From MFD00082-c5 sp963697995 (GTDB taxonomy: Bacteria > Chlamydiota > Chlamydiia > Chlamydiales > JAJFMB01): DNA of 64,000 nucleotides. Numbering within the stretch: position 1 is the first letter of the stretch; each line of letters opens with the position of its first letter. The notes beneath the pieces were generated by a model. That model was given only the letters and a program-made list of their open reading frames with translations, ran no database searches and had not been told where the DNA came from. The position numbers were made by a program, and so were the translations under genes. Positions 9,301 to 16,502 of the stretch are shown here, piece by piece. The DNA is taken from positions 1,240,001 through 1,304,000 of the forward strand of contig OY969110.1 of the NCBI GenBank assembly GCA_963697995.1. The letters run 5' to 3'.

Positions 9301-9698
9301 GACGATGGAAGAGCGCACTTGCCGTAAAAGAAATTTTAGAAAAGAAACTGAAGTCGCAAGAGGGGTTTGAGTTTGATCAATTGATTAAAAGGTTTGGGGC
9401 AACAGGCGTTGCTGAGGGGATTGCTTTGGTAGAAAATGACAAGGATAGAGGACAACTTGTTAGGGAGGCGATGAAACCTTTGGGGCCGGTAATTTATCCT
9501 GAGGGTATAGAAATGATGAATCCTCCGGGACCGATAGAGAAGTTTAGGAGCAAATATAGTGGGGGGGATTTATACGACGAGATTGATTGGAATAGAAAAA
9601 AGGCTTTGATTGAGAAAATTGAATGGGATTGGCAGGAAGGAAATTTTAGAAGGTTAAATTTACACGAGGCTATTCGAGATACACTGAAGAAGAGTTGA
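6327..9698 (+). CDS. Large predicted helical protein of unknown function
   Basis: 1,123 residues from the ATG at 6327, chosen because AGGGGGTG lies just upstream; an in-frame TTG at 6261 has no ribosome site and would fall upstream of the likely transcription start. The product is hydrophilic, Lys/Glu/Asp-rich and mostly helical by composition, with no signal peptide and no membrane segment. The first 120 residues are Gly/Lys/Ser-rich and look disordered. I find no nucleotide-binding, protease or repeat motif that I recognise. Size, low complexity at the N-terminus and lack of relatives among core genes would fit a secreted host-interaction protein of a chlamydia, but nothing in the sequence proves secretion. 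It is followed by the separate rpsD promoter. Confidence 0.65.
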   Translation: MSGPVNLFNVNSLGGEEGKVKKKAPFKFSDIFLIFKGFGTSTKTMGSSEGATRGKVWKQWAWKGGSVGSVASQVFSFKKRDDQYYLDLMDNTGKKHLRKAFGEHVYKAGNGGEKKIGGVLKKKEKASTEENVAPPKVVTKANLLTPEQHEHRVKFRLTLDVVKEKGEATAAFTAFKDKFCAEWLLDAMNHLIKNGVVDVEGGLNSLLNNLKEEAIILCPSLKSDPNFNNYRLDQAAVRDLFLVRWMALQGHTPSIKGKNMVDYLQNLANVVNKAFPNLAKTDPCTPRSITQFGGVRTSLPLRSMATGQFAYQNVAPFIEDFKRGHRLEAAANYLDKCNKEQLADLLVSTLYFVDDGHLDVVTENLKKFLEKDIDQKGGVVNSFVLGLISKSDPLVKTVFNKKRDPVASFLKSIDPEHAELQIIKNLDKLIELSQANSADKEKIKKFIDKNANNVKQFIDSNGKIDRLKMLTHYTKNKNEVSNYLFFDALCPKIVTNSIEKVRVLPDLIGTPYEHQMGLVKLLREHFEKNKRGVEIQDLTDKNLLAAFQKVSPKERQMILNSLYPGVNFADFLHYLTPVNKEETFDVNQFKDELVKKETPKITAFALDLLTSPLDASHKFNLLKLKKEPESFRAVLAEVVKLGEMVGRDKVASLIKYAMFQVDFCVNLDEFYENALNNQKETNHYLNDDRYMPNPEFEKKAEEAFNRLQFNSSDEFKVYARIAIKWVGPDFASKIAIPREGIEVDKILAELVKEKAVTPLNRKDLSDVQVVEKMINGSSKEIIERLNNGALLVPLLDEMIFRIFPEWSRIERDNMMRAAIGALPQSVKSQRAEEIGKIETKKPEVSFPTRLMENLFVQVEKEIKDSFKGTIRSFEGFNEDHLFYIKARMSQRYSRLSKEDQQTVLNELGQGAIAPVEIEKTLRGTFINGLRVDKSKEKTLNLVALPLFQLIEKDKTPGRSFADKLGMLNKELSSINPFLDWTYDPEVVTAVERRWKSALAVKEILEKKLKSQEGFEFDQLIKRFGATGVAEGIALVENDKDRGQLVREAMKPLGPVIYPEGIEMMNPPGPIEKFRSKYSGGDLYDEIDWNRKKALIEKIEWDWQEGNFRRLNLHEAIRDTLKKS

Positions 9699-9716
9699 AA
9701 AAACAATCAACACTAC

Positions 9717-9745
9717 TTGCCAGAAAATCTTAAAACTGATAAGAT
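9717..9745 (+). promoter_or_regulatory. Candidate promoter of rpsD
   Basis: TTGCCA (9717-9722), 17-base spacer, TAAGAT (9740-9745); each hexamer matches the sigma-70 consensus at five of six positions. It lies 62 bp upstream of the rpsD ATG, giving a leader of about 55 nt that could hold a ribosomal-protein autoregulatory site, although I see no clear structure. Confidence 0.5.
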
Positions 9746-9807
9746 CGAGCTCAACTTTAGAATAAACTCGCAAAAAAATAGTTCCAATCAAAGGCAGAGT
9801 TCAATAG

Positions 9808-10428
9808 ATGGCACGTTATACAGGTAAAAAAAACAGAATTGCACGTCGTTTTGGCGTCAATATATTTGGAAGACAACGTAATCCTCTTCTTCACAAGGCA
9901 AATCCTCCGGGAGTTCACGGTGCGCGTCGTCGCAAGAAGTCTGACTACGGACTTCAGCTCGAGGAGAAGCAAAAGCTTAAAGCAATTTATGGAATGTTGA
10001 GCGAGAAGCAGCTTGTCAACACCTATAAAAAGTCATTGCAAGTGGAAGGAAATACAGCGCATATTTTTGCTGCAACACTTGAGTGTCGTTTAGACAACAT
10101 GGTTTATCGTTTAAAGTTCGCAAACACCATTTTTGGTGCGCAGCAACTAGTTGCTCACGGTCACATCTTAGTTGACGGAAAGAAAGTGGATATTCGTTCT
10201 TTTATCGTTAAGCCTGGCATGACGATTTCAGTGAAAGAGAAGTCGCGTAAAATGAAGATAGTCAACGAAGCGCTTGATCAATCGGCAAGAGATGTTCCAG
10301 CTTATTTGGAGCTTAACCGCAACGATTTTGCTGGCAAGTTGTTGATGAACCCAGAGCACGATCAAATTTCTTGGCCACTCGAAGTAAACATGCCAGAGAT
10401 TTGTGACTTCTTAGCTCATAACTCGTAA
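9808..10428 (+). CDS. rpsD: 30S ribosomal protein S4
   Basis: 206 residues, the usual S4 length. It begins MARYTGKK and has the N-terminal RRFGVNIFGR and GVHGARRRKKSDYG segments of S4, then the S4 RNA-binding domain at about residues 95-155 (RLDNMVYRLKFANT, GHILVDGKKVDIRSF). S4 binds 16S rRNA early in small-subunit assembly and often represses its own operon. Here it is a single-gene unit with its own promoter and a strong terminator hairpin. The initiation region lacks an obvious Shine-Dalgarno sequence, which is common for this gene in low-GC bacteria. Confidence 0.97.
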   Translation: MARYTGKKNRIARRFGVNIFGRQRNPLLHKANPPGVHGARRRKKSDYGLQLEEKQKLKAIYGMLSEKQLVNTYKKSLQVEGNTAHIFAATLECRLDNMVYRLKFANTIFGAQQLVAHGHILVDGKKVDIRSFIVKPGMTISVKEKSRKMKIVNEALDQSARDVPAYLELNRNDFAGKLLMNPEHDQISWPLEVNMPEICDFLAHNS

Positions 10429-10437
10429 TTCTTATTG

Positions 10438-10466
10438 AGATCAGGCCTTCTGGCCTGATCTATTTT
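10438..10466 (+). terminator. Rho-independent terminator after rpsD
   Basis: A perfect 10-bp stem (AGATCAGGCC / GGCCTGATCT) with a TTCT loop starts nine bases after the rpsD stop and is followed by TTTTC. Because murJ ends nearby on the other strand, the hairpin may serve both directions. Confidence 0.85.
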
Positions 10467-10621
10467 CTCTATTGTTTGCATTGTCCTTCCCTCTTTTTCC
10501 CTGCGTTCATTCTCTTTTTATCAATTTTTTTGACAGCTAAACAATCATCTACAGGGTGTGCAGTTGTTTTCAGCAATTTTAGAGAAAAAGGGCAGGGGCA
10601 AGGGCAAGTTTGGGGAACGAG

Positions 10622-11917
10622 TTAAATCTGTTCCAAAACAACTTTTGGATGAGTCTTAAGGTGTTGTAAAACAACAATTCCAAGCACCAAAGCATTTGCC
10701 CAAGCACTGATACTTGTTGCAATCGCGACACTTACCGAGCCAAGTCCTAAAGTAAAGACAAAAAAGGCGTTTAAAGTGATGTTTAACGCAACCGATAAAA
10801 AAGAGCCTCTTGCGGCTGCTTTATAATCCCCAAGAGTATACAACGCCGGCGCTAACATGAGGGTCCACGCCATCGGCAACAATCCTATACTATACCCCGT
10901 CAGGCAAAGAGCTGCTCCACTAATCGAATGCTCACCAAAGTCTCCTCGGCCAAACAAAAGAGACACTATCTCTTTGCTAAAAAAGATAAAGAAAAGAGAG
11001 ACAGGGATCATAATGGCCGTCAATGTCCAAAGGGAGGAACTTAATAGCTTTTTAAAATCCTCGCCGCTTGTGCGGGCAAGAGAAGGAAGCATCGCGCCCG
11101 AAAGAGCCACCCCAACAACTGACAAGGGAAATTGTTGAACGCGAATCCCAAACCATAAAAAAGCCGGACCCTCTGGATCTGCAAATCTTGCAAAGACGGG
11201 GTCTAAAGCGTTGTTGATCTGGTTAGCTGCAACTCCTATCACTGTCATAAAAACCGCAGGAAAAAAAGCCTTTAAATCTTTAAAACTTAAAGTGAATTTC
11301 TTAAAGGCGTACTTGATCGTCAAAGGAAGGGTGATGGCCCATTGGAAAATGCAACAGAGAATCACCACTTTTCCCATACTCTGCATTGCAGGCCCTGGAG
11401 CTAAATCTTTGTAGTAGAGAGCCCCTAAAATCCAAAGAATGTTAAAGGCCACAGGGGCAACACCCGTTAGAAAAAAGTGCCCATGACAGTGCAAAAGCCC
11501 CGCGTTGATTCCAAATAAACAGATAAAAAGAAGGCTTGGAAGCATAAGGGCTGTCAGTTGCGATACCGTTGAAGAGTATTGCATTAAAAACAAACTCGTC
11601 ACTAAAATGCTTATACCAAGAAAGAGGACAAGGCTTAAGACGAGGGTTCTAAAAAAACGGAACGCCTCTTCTTCGCTTGTTTTTCTAATCGCTTCAAACT
11701 TTGGGACAAAGGCTGATTGAAGAGCCCCTTCTCCTAAGACCCTTCTAAAGAGGTGGGATAAACGGTAGGCTAAAAAAAAAGCACCCACTTCAGCAGAGGT
11801 GCCAAAAGCATTAGCCATAGCAATATCTCGTCCTAAGCCACTAATACGACTTAAAAAAGTCCCAGAGAGAAATCTTGCAGCTGAGCGAAAAACGGAGTTT
11901 AGAGAGTCTTGTTGCAT
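10622..11917 (-). CDS. murJ: Lipid II flippase MurJ (MviN), short form
   Basis: 431 residues of polytopic membrane protein. The N-terminus (SAARFLSGTFLSRISGLGRD, AFFLAYRLSHLFRRVLGEGALQSAFVP; quoted in parts) is the signature of the MurJ/MviN family, which moves the peptidoglycan precursor lipid II across the inner membrane. At least eleven hydrophobic stretches follow. Typical MurJ proteins are 500-550 residues with 14 helices; this one stops about 80-100 residues early, and the following 180 bp do not encode hydrophobic sequence in any minus-strand frame I checked. The last two helices are therefore probably absent. It fits the other peptidoglycan and division genes in the window. No clear ribosome site precedes the ATG. 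Confidence 0.9.
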   Translation of the reverse strand: MQQDSLNSVFRSAARFLSGTFLSRISGLGRDIAMANAFGTSAEVGAFFLAYRLSHLFRRVLGEGALQSAFVPKFEAIRKTSEEEAFRFFRTLVLSLVLFLGISILVTSLFLMQYSSTVSQLTALMLPSLLFICLFGINAGLLHCHGHFFLTGVAPVAFNILWILGALYYKDLAPGPAMQSMGKVVILCCIFQWAITLPLTIKYAFKKFTLSFKDLKAFFPAVFMTVIGVAANQINNALDPVFARFADPEGPAFLWFGIRVQQFPLSVVGVALSGAMLPSLARTSGEDFKKLLSSSLWTLTAIMIPVSLFFIFFSKEIVSLLFGRGDFGEHSISGAALCLTGYSIGLLPMAWTLMLAPALYTLGDYKAAARGSFLSVALNITLNAFFVFTLGLGSVSVAIATSISAWANALVLGIVVLQHLKTHPKVVLEQI

Positions 11918-11942
11918 AAAACGGCACTATAGCAAAGAATCG

Positions 11943-11971
11943 TTGTGATTTGCAAGAGAACCTGATAAAAT
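11943..11971 (+). promoter_or_regulatory. Candidate promoter for nfo-asnS
   Basis: TTGTGA (11943-11948), 17-base spacer, TAAAAT (11966-11971), ending 21 bp before the nfo start codon. Implies a short leader of about 15 nt. Pattern match only. Confidence 0.4.
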
Positions 11972-11992
11972 CTGAACCTTTATGGTGTTTTT

Positions 11993-12853
11993 ATGAAAAA
12001 AGAAAAAACTTTTTTAGTCGGCGCCCACACTTCAGCTTCCGGGGGCGCTTGGTGCGCTCTAGAGGAAGGAAAGGAAATTGGGGCTACAACGATTCAGCTT
12101 TTTACGGCCAATCAAAAGCGTTGGGAAGGTAAACCCCTTCAAAAAGAGGATATCGCTCTTTGGCAGGCAAAGCTTAAAGAGACTGGTCTACAACAAATCA
12201 TGAGTCACGACAGCTACTTAATCAATTTAGGGGCTCCCAATGAAGAGAACCTTTTGAAGAGTAGAAAAGCGTTTATTGAAGAGATTAGACGGTGTGAAGC
12301 TCTTGGAATCACCTATCTTAATTTTCATCCAGGAGCTGCTCTCGACGGTGGGGAAGAGGCGTGTTTAGATTTAATTTGTGAGAGTCTTCTTCTTTGCGAG
12401 AAAGAAGTAAAGAGCGTGCGCCTTTTGCTTGAGACAACGGCAGGTCAGGGAAGCTCAGTCGGTTACAAATTTGAACATTTAGATCACATCATTTCAAAGG
12501 TCAAAGGAAAAATTCCGATAGGGGTCTGCATCGATACGTGTCATATTTTTGCAAGCGGCTACGACATTCGAGATAAAAAAGCTTTCAATAAAACGATAGA
12601 CGAATTTGACAGAGTTGTAGGTTTAGAGTATCTTTGTGCTTTTCACATGAACGATTCTCTAAAAGGTCTTGGGTCGAGAGTCGATAGGCATCAACCTTTG
12701 GGGGAGGGGATGATAGGGATCGACGCCTTTAAATTTTTGATGCAGGATGAGAGAACTAAATACCTGCCAAAATATTTAGAGACTCCCGGGGGAACAGATC
12801 AGTGGAAAAAAGAGATCCCGATGTTATTTAGTTTTGCAGAGGAAGGAAAATAG
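11993..12853 (+). CDS. nfo: Endonuclease IV (AP endonuclease)
   Basis: 286 residues, normal length. Endonuclease IV is a three-zinc TIM-barrel enzyme that cleaves DNA 5-prime of abasic sites in base-excision repair. Family landmarks are all present in order: the start VGAHTSASGG, TIQLFTANQKRW, NFHPGA near residue 105, the LLLETTAGQGSSVG segment with the metal-binding Glu, GVCIDTCHIFASGYD, AFHMNDS, HQPLGEGMIG and LETPGG. It is separated from asnS by only two bases, so the two are probably one transcript. Confidence 0.97.
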   Translation: MKKEKTFLVGAHTSASGGAWCALEEGKEIGATTIQLFTANQKRWEGKPLQKEDIALWQAKLKETGLQQIMSHDSYLINLGAPNEENLLKSRKAFIEEIRRCEALGITYLNFHPGAALDGGEEACLDLICESLLLCEKEVKSVRLLLETTAGQGSSVGYKFEHLDHIISKVKGKIPIGVCIDTCHIFASGYDIRDKKAFNKTIDEFDRVVGLEYLCAFHMNDSLKGLGSRVDRHQPLGEGMIGIDAFKFLMQDERTKYLPKYLETPGGTDQWKKEIPMLFSFAEEGK

Positions 12854-12855
12854 TT

Positions 12856-14256
12856 ATGCGAGTAAGAATTAAAGCGATTAAGTGCAAGGTGAAGGGGAAA
12901 AGCTTTTTGGGGCAAGAGGTCACCATTAAGGGTTGGGTCAGGTCAAACCGCAATCAAAAAACCTTTTCCTTCATCGATGTCAATGATGGTTCCACTGTAG
13001 AGGGGCTTCAGGTTGTCGTCGATTCTAAATTTCCAAATTACACAAATTTGATGAATGAGTTCACCACAGGCGCCTCGGTTGTTGTGACCGGAGTTATTGT
13101 GGAGAGTCAGGGGCAACATCAAGCTTTAGAGATGCAAGCTAAACAGCTTGCCGTTATCGGTTCTTGCGACCCGGCTTCTTACCCTCTACAAAAGAAAAGA
13201 CACTCCCTTGAGTTTTTAAGAACTATTGGGCATTTGAGAGCAAGAACAAATACCATCGGTGCCATTTCGAGAGTGAGAAGTCGTTTAGCTTTTGCCATTC
13301 ATAAGTTTTTTCAGGATTTAGGCTTTTTATATGTCACAACACCGATCATTACAGCCTCTGACTGCGAAGGGGCAGGAGAGATGTTTCGTGTGACCACTTT
13401 AAATCCCGAGATGCCTCCAAAAAATGCTGAAGGCGCGCTCGATTGGTCTAAAGACTTTTTCGAAAAACCAGCTTACCTTACCGTTTCGGGGCAATTAAAT
13501 GGGGAGATTTACGCTTGCGCCCTTTCAGATATTTACACTTTTGGTCCTACGTTTAGAGCTGAAAATTCCAATACATCGCGCCATTTAGCAGAGTTTTGGA
13601 TGGTCGAGCCTGAGATGGCGTTTGCTGATCTAAAAGATGTGAGCGAAAACGCGGAAAGCTTTTTAAAAACAGTTGTTAAGGATATTTTAGAAAATTGCCA
13701 AGAGGAGATGGCCTTTTTTGATGAATATATCTCAAAAGGGGTAATTGAAAGACTTGAACTTCTTGTGAAGACCCCCTTTGAAAGAGCGACCTACACGTAT
13801 GCTGTTAGGATATTAGAGAAAGCTGATAAAGCATTTGAGTATCCCGTAAAATGGGGAAGCGATCTTCAGTCGGAGCACGAAAGGTATTTAGCTGAGGAGT
13901 ATTTTGGAAAACCTGTGATTTTGACAGATTATCCAAAAGGGGTAAAACCGTTTTATATGCGGGCCAACGAAGATGAGAAGACTGTTGCTAACATGGACAT
14001 TTTAGTTCCTAAGGTTGGGGAAATTGTGGGGGGAAGCCAAAGGGAGGAGCGATATGATGTGCTTCTCGATAAAATTCGCAAATCGGGTTTAAACGAGAAA
14101 GATTATTGGTGGTATTTAGAGCTTAGGAAATACGGCTCTCAACCCCATTCTGGATACGGTTTGGGCTTTGAGCGTCTCTTGCAATTTGTAACTGGCGCTG
14201 AGAATATTAGAGAGGTGATCCCCTTCCCAAGGTACCCAGGAAAAGCCGATTTTTAA
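12856..14256 (+). CDS. asnS: Asparaginyl-tRNA synthetase
   Basis: 466 residues, standard for AsnRS. An N-terminal OB-fold anticodon-binding domain (about 15-110; GWVRSNRNQKTFSFIDVNDG) precedes the class II catalytic core, with FRAENSNTSRHLAEFWMVEPE, the GGSQREERYDVL stretch and GYGLGFERLLQF as motif 3. The long insertion and the GAGEMFRV and GQLNGEIYA segments are typical of AsnRS and differ from AspRS. The enzyme charges tRNA-Asn directly. As I recall, Chlamydia species lack AsnRS and make Asn-tRNA by transamidation, so its presence beside a separate AspRS points to an environmental chlamydia. A GGAAGGA ribosome site lies inside the end of nfo. Confidence 0.97.
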   Translation: MRVRIKAIKCKVKGKSFLGQEVTIKGWVRSNRNQKTFSFIDVNDGSTVEGLQVVVDSKFPNYTNLMNEFTTGASVVVTGVIVESQGQHQALEMQAKQLAVIGSCDPASYPLQKKRHSLEFLRTIGHLRARTNTIGAISRVRSRLAFAIHKFFQDLGFLYVTTPIITASDCEGAGEMFRVTTLNPEMPPKNAEGALDWSKDFFEKPAYLTVSGQLNGEIYACALSDIYTFGPTFRAENSNTSRHLAEFWMVEPEMAFADLKDVSENAESFLKTVVKDILENCQEEMAFFDEYISKGVIERLELLVKTPFERATYTYAVRILEKADKAFEYPVKWGSDLQSEHERYLAEEYFGKPVILTDYPKGVKPFYMRANEDEKTVANMDILVPKVGEIVGGSQREERYDVLLDKIRKSGLNEKDYWWYLELRKYGSQPHSGYGLGFERLLQFVTGAENIREVIPFPRYPGKADF

Positions 14257-14271
14257 CTCTTTTTCCCCATC

Positions 14272-14332
14272 TTGCAACTCTGTAAAAACAGGCCTAGATG
14301 ACTTATAGATGTCCTTTTTTACAGATTTGCAA
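14272..14332 (+). terminator. Long inverted repeat downstream of asnS (probable terminator or processing hairpin)
   Basis: 17-base arms, 14272-14288 (TTGCAACTCTGTAAAAA) and 14316-14332, are complementary with one mismatch around a 27-base loop. The structure begins 16 bp after the asnS stop. The right arm starts with a run of T, and a GAGAAAAAACCC stretch follows, so it is not a textbook terminator; a transcript hairpin is certain only as sequence symmetry. Confidence 0.45.
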
Positions 14333-14400
14333 TCTGAGAAAAAACCCTTAAAAAATACCGTTTAAACCTTTTGATTTAGAGTACTAGATTCAACTTTTGG

Positions 14401-14429
14401 TTGACTAAGTTTTCTTTTTTTGTTAGAAC
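14401..14429 (+). promoter_or_regulatory. Candidate promoter for the FHA-domain gene
   Basis: TTGACT (14401-14406) and TAGAAC (14424-14429) with a 17-base T-rich spacer, 25 bp upstream of the ATG. The -35 box is strong and the -10 box is weak. Confidence 0.35.
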
Positions 14430-14453
14430 GTTCTCAAATTAAGTGGTAAGCTG

Positions 14454-16442
14454 ATGTTCAGACTGATTTCAAATCCAGACTCCTCTCCGAATACCTTCGT
14501 ATTTGATGCAGACGTCATTGTTTTGGGTCATTCTGAAGAGGGTAAAGTCGATTTTCTCCTCTTAGATTCCACTTTAGAGGAGAAGCATTTAAGAATTTTG
14601 GCGACCCCTGAAGGGTATTTGATCGAAAATACCGCTCAAGACCCTTTTGCTACGGTCAACGATTTACCCTTTGGAAAGAAGCGGTTAGCGTCTGGCGATC
14701 GAATCCATGTGGGTTCTTTGACTCTTCTTTTTGAAGAGGGCATTAAAGCAGTTTTAGAGCCTTCAGAAAAGGTTTTGGAAGAAAAAATCGAAGTCCTTCC
14801 AATCGGTCATACCCCTCGATTAGTTGAAAAAAAATCGCCTGTTTTTGTCGGCTCTATTGTGCTTCTTTGCCTTTTGTCTCTATTCTCTCTTTTGAAGGCA
14901 GGGGTTGATTTTTTGGAAAGGGAGAGAGAAGCTGAAGAGCATATTGCCATTCAGGTTGTAGCTGATACCACTATGGCTTTGGCTTTTGCAAAAATTCACG
15001 AAATAGGGAAAGATAGGCAGATTTTTTCAGATCCCCACTTTATGGAAAAGAGTTTAAGTGCCGTTTTGGGAAAGACAGACTCTTATGCCGTAGGAGTTGA
15101 TGCTCAAGGGCGTTTTAAAGAGATTCCCTACATTTTGCGCATTTACACAAGCCCAGATCTTGGGCAATTTCTTGTGATGGCCCAACCAATGGCAACTCTT
15201 TTTAATTGGTTTACTCCTAAGGGCTCTTTTGTTGTCGATTCTTCGTTAATGGATTTGAGAAAAGTAGAGAAGATAAAAGAGCTGAATCGGTTACTTGTCT
15301 ATTTGAATGCTCCCGAAGAGGGAAACACTTATGCCGAAAGGGTTACAGACTTTTTAAAAGAGCAACAACAAGTGTCTCTCTTAGAACTTGGAAATAAAAA
15401 TCCGGGCAAAGGGTATTCACCTCCTCAAGAGCTCTCTCATGTAAAACCTGGAGCTGAAAACTATATTTACAACGCTCCAAGGTACTACCTTTTTACAAAT
15501 CCCGTTGTTCGCGAAGTTTCAAACCTCTTAGAAGGCTCTTTTGGCAAATCAGTTTCTCAATTGAAGGGGGTATTAGAGAATTTTTCCTTTTTCAAGGACA
15601 CAGTTTTCTATACTACGCAAGGTTCAACCCACGCAAGGCAATTAAAAAGCGCTCTAAAAATGTGGATGGATCAAGACTTTTTTGTCTCGACTCTCTTTCT
15701 TACAGAAGAGGGGGAGTTTTTATCCCAAGCCCTAGTTTTAGACGACACTCCTACTCATTTGGTCCAGTCTAAGTTTGCAGAAGATGAAGTGGCTTTTGAG
15801 TTGATGAGCAACTCTTACGTCACAGTAAATGAGGAGGCTGTTTGTGAGGTCGATATTGAGTCTCCCCTTTTCTTAAAGATGAGGCAAATCGCAATAGCCA
15901 GAGAAGAAGTGTTGACTCCAATTTCAGAGGAGATCGTCTCATTAATCCAAGTCGAGAGCAGAAGTGCCACTCTTAATTTTTGGTCAGCTTTAAAAACATT
16001 ATTAAATCGGTATAAAGAACTCTCTTTGGAGAGGCAGCAAATAGCTATCAATGATGTGGCAAACCTTTATCAAGAGTACTCCTTTATGCCTTTTGCTGAT
16101 TTTTTCGCTTATGCAAAAAAAGCTGAGATTGAGGGGTATCTTTTGGAAAATCAAAGAATACAAGAGAAGCTTGGTTGTCGAGATGTTTTAAGCGTTGAGG
16201 AGTTTCAGCACCTTTTAGATATCGTTCACGAATCAAAGAATGGATTTGAACTTGAGAGCGCCTTAATAGACTTAAAAAATCTTCTTACAATTCATTCAGT
16301 TCCCAATATCGACGATCTGATTATTTACCAAAAAAGAGCTCAGATTGAAACCATTGAGAAGCTTAAAACCCTTATGGCTGAGGGGATGATCGATGAAGAG
16401 ACAAATCAAAGAGTCTCTCACCTAGTCTGGATAGGAAACTAG
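14454..16442 (+). CDS. FHA-domain single-pass membrane protein
   Basis: 662 residues. Residues 1-100 look like a forkhead-associated domain (IVLGHSEEGKVDF, then ENTAQDPFATVND and GDRIHVGSLTLLF), a fold that usually binds phospho-threonine; the canonical Arg/Ser/His/Asn residues are only partly conserved. A single strong membrane helix spans about 128-150 (SPVFVGSIVLLCLLSLFSLL), followed by roughly 500 residues of soluble sequence with several helical stretches. The FHA-helix-large domain order is the layout of the type III secretion ring protein CdsD/YscD, but I do not see clear ring-building or BON domains, so a distant CdsD paralogue is only one possibility. It sits alone between asnS and hisS. 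Confidence 0.65.
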   Translation: MFRLISNPDSSPNTFVFDADVIVLGHSEEGKVDFLLLDSTLEEKHLRILATPEGYLIENTAQDPFATVNDLPFGKKRLASGDRIHVGSLTLLFEEGIKAVLEPSEKVLEEKIEVLPIGHTPRLVEKKSPVFVGSIVLLCLLSLFSLLKAGVDFLEREREAEEHIAIQVVADTTMALAFAKIHEIGKDRQIFSDPHFMEKSLSAVLGKTDSYAVGVDAQGRFKEIPYILRIYTSPDLGQFLVMAQPMATLFNWFTPKGSFVVDSSLMDLRKVEKIKELNRLLVYLNAPEEGNTYAERVTDFLKEQQQVSLLELGNKNPGKGYSPPQELSHVKPGAENYIYNAPRYYLFTNPVVREVSNLLEGSFGKSVSQLKGVLENFSFFKDTVFYTTQGSTHARQLKSALKMWMDQDFFVSTLFLTEEGEFLSQALVLDDTPTHLVQSKFAEDEVAFELMSNSYVTVNEEAVCEVDIESPLFLKMRQIAIAREEVLTPISEEIVSLIQVESRSATLNFWSALKTLLNRYKELSLERQQIAINDVANLYQEYSFMPFADFFAYAKKAEIEGYLLENQRIQEKLGCRDVLSVEEFQHLLDIVHESKNGFELESALIDLKNLLTIHSVPNIDDLIIYQKRAQIETIEKLKTLMAEGMIDEETNQRVSHLVWIGN

Positions 16443-16462
16443 GGCCTGTCCCTAGTACTCTA

Positions 16463-16492
16463 TTTACAAATAAACCCCAAAATCGGTACAAT
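16463..16492 (+). promoter_or_regulatory. Candidate hisS-aspS promoter with an extremely short leader
   Basis: TTTACA (16463-16468), 18-base spacer and TACAAT (16487-16492), five of six matches in each box. The -10 box ends only 10 bases before the hisS ATG, so transcription would start 3-5 nt before the start codon. The region between lacks any Shine-Dalgarno sequence, which is consistent with a leaderless message. Confidence 0.5.
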
Positions 16493-16502
16493 CTCACCAC
16501 TT

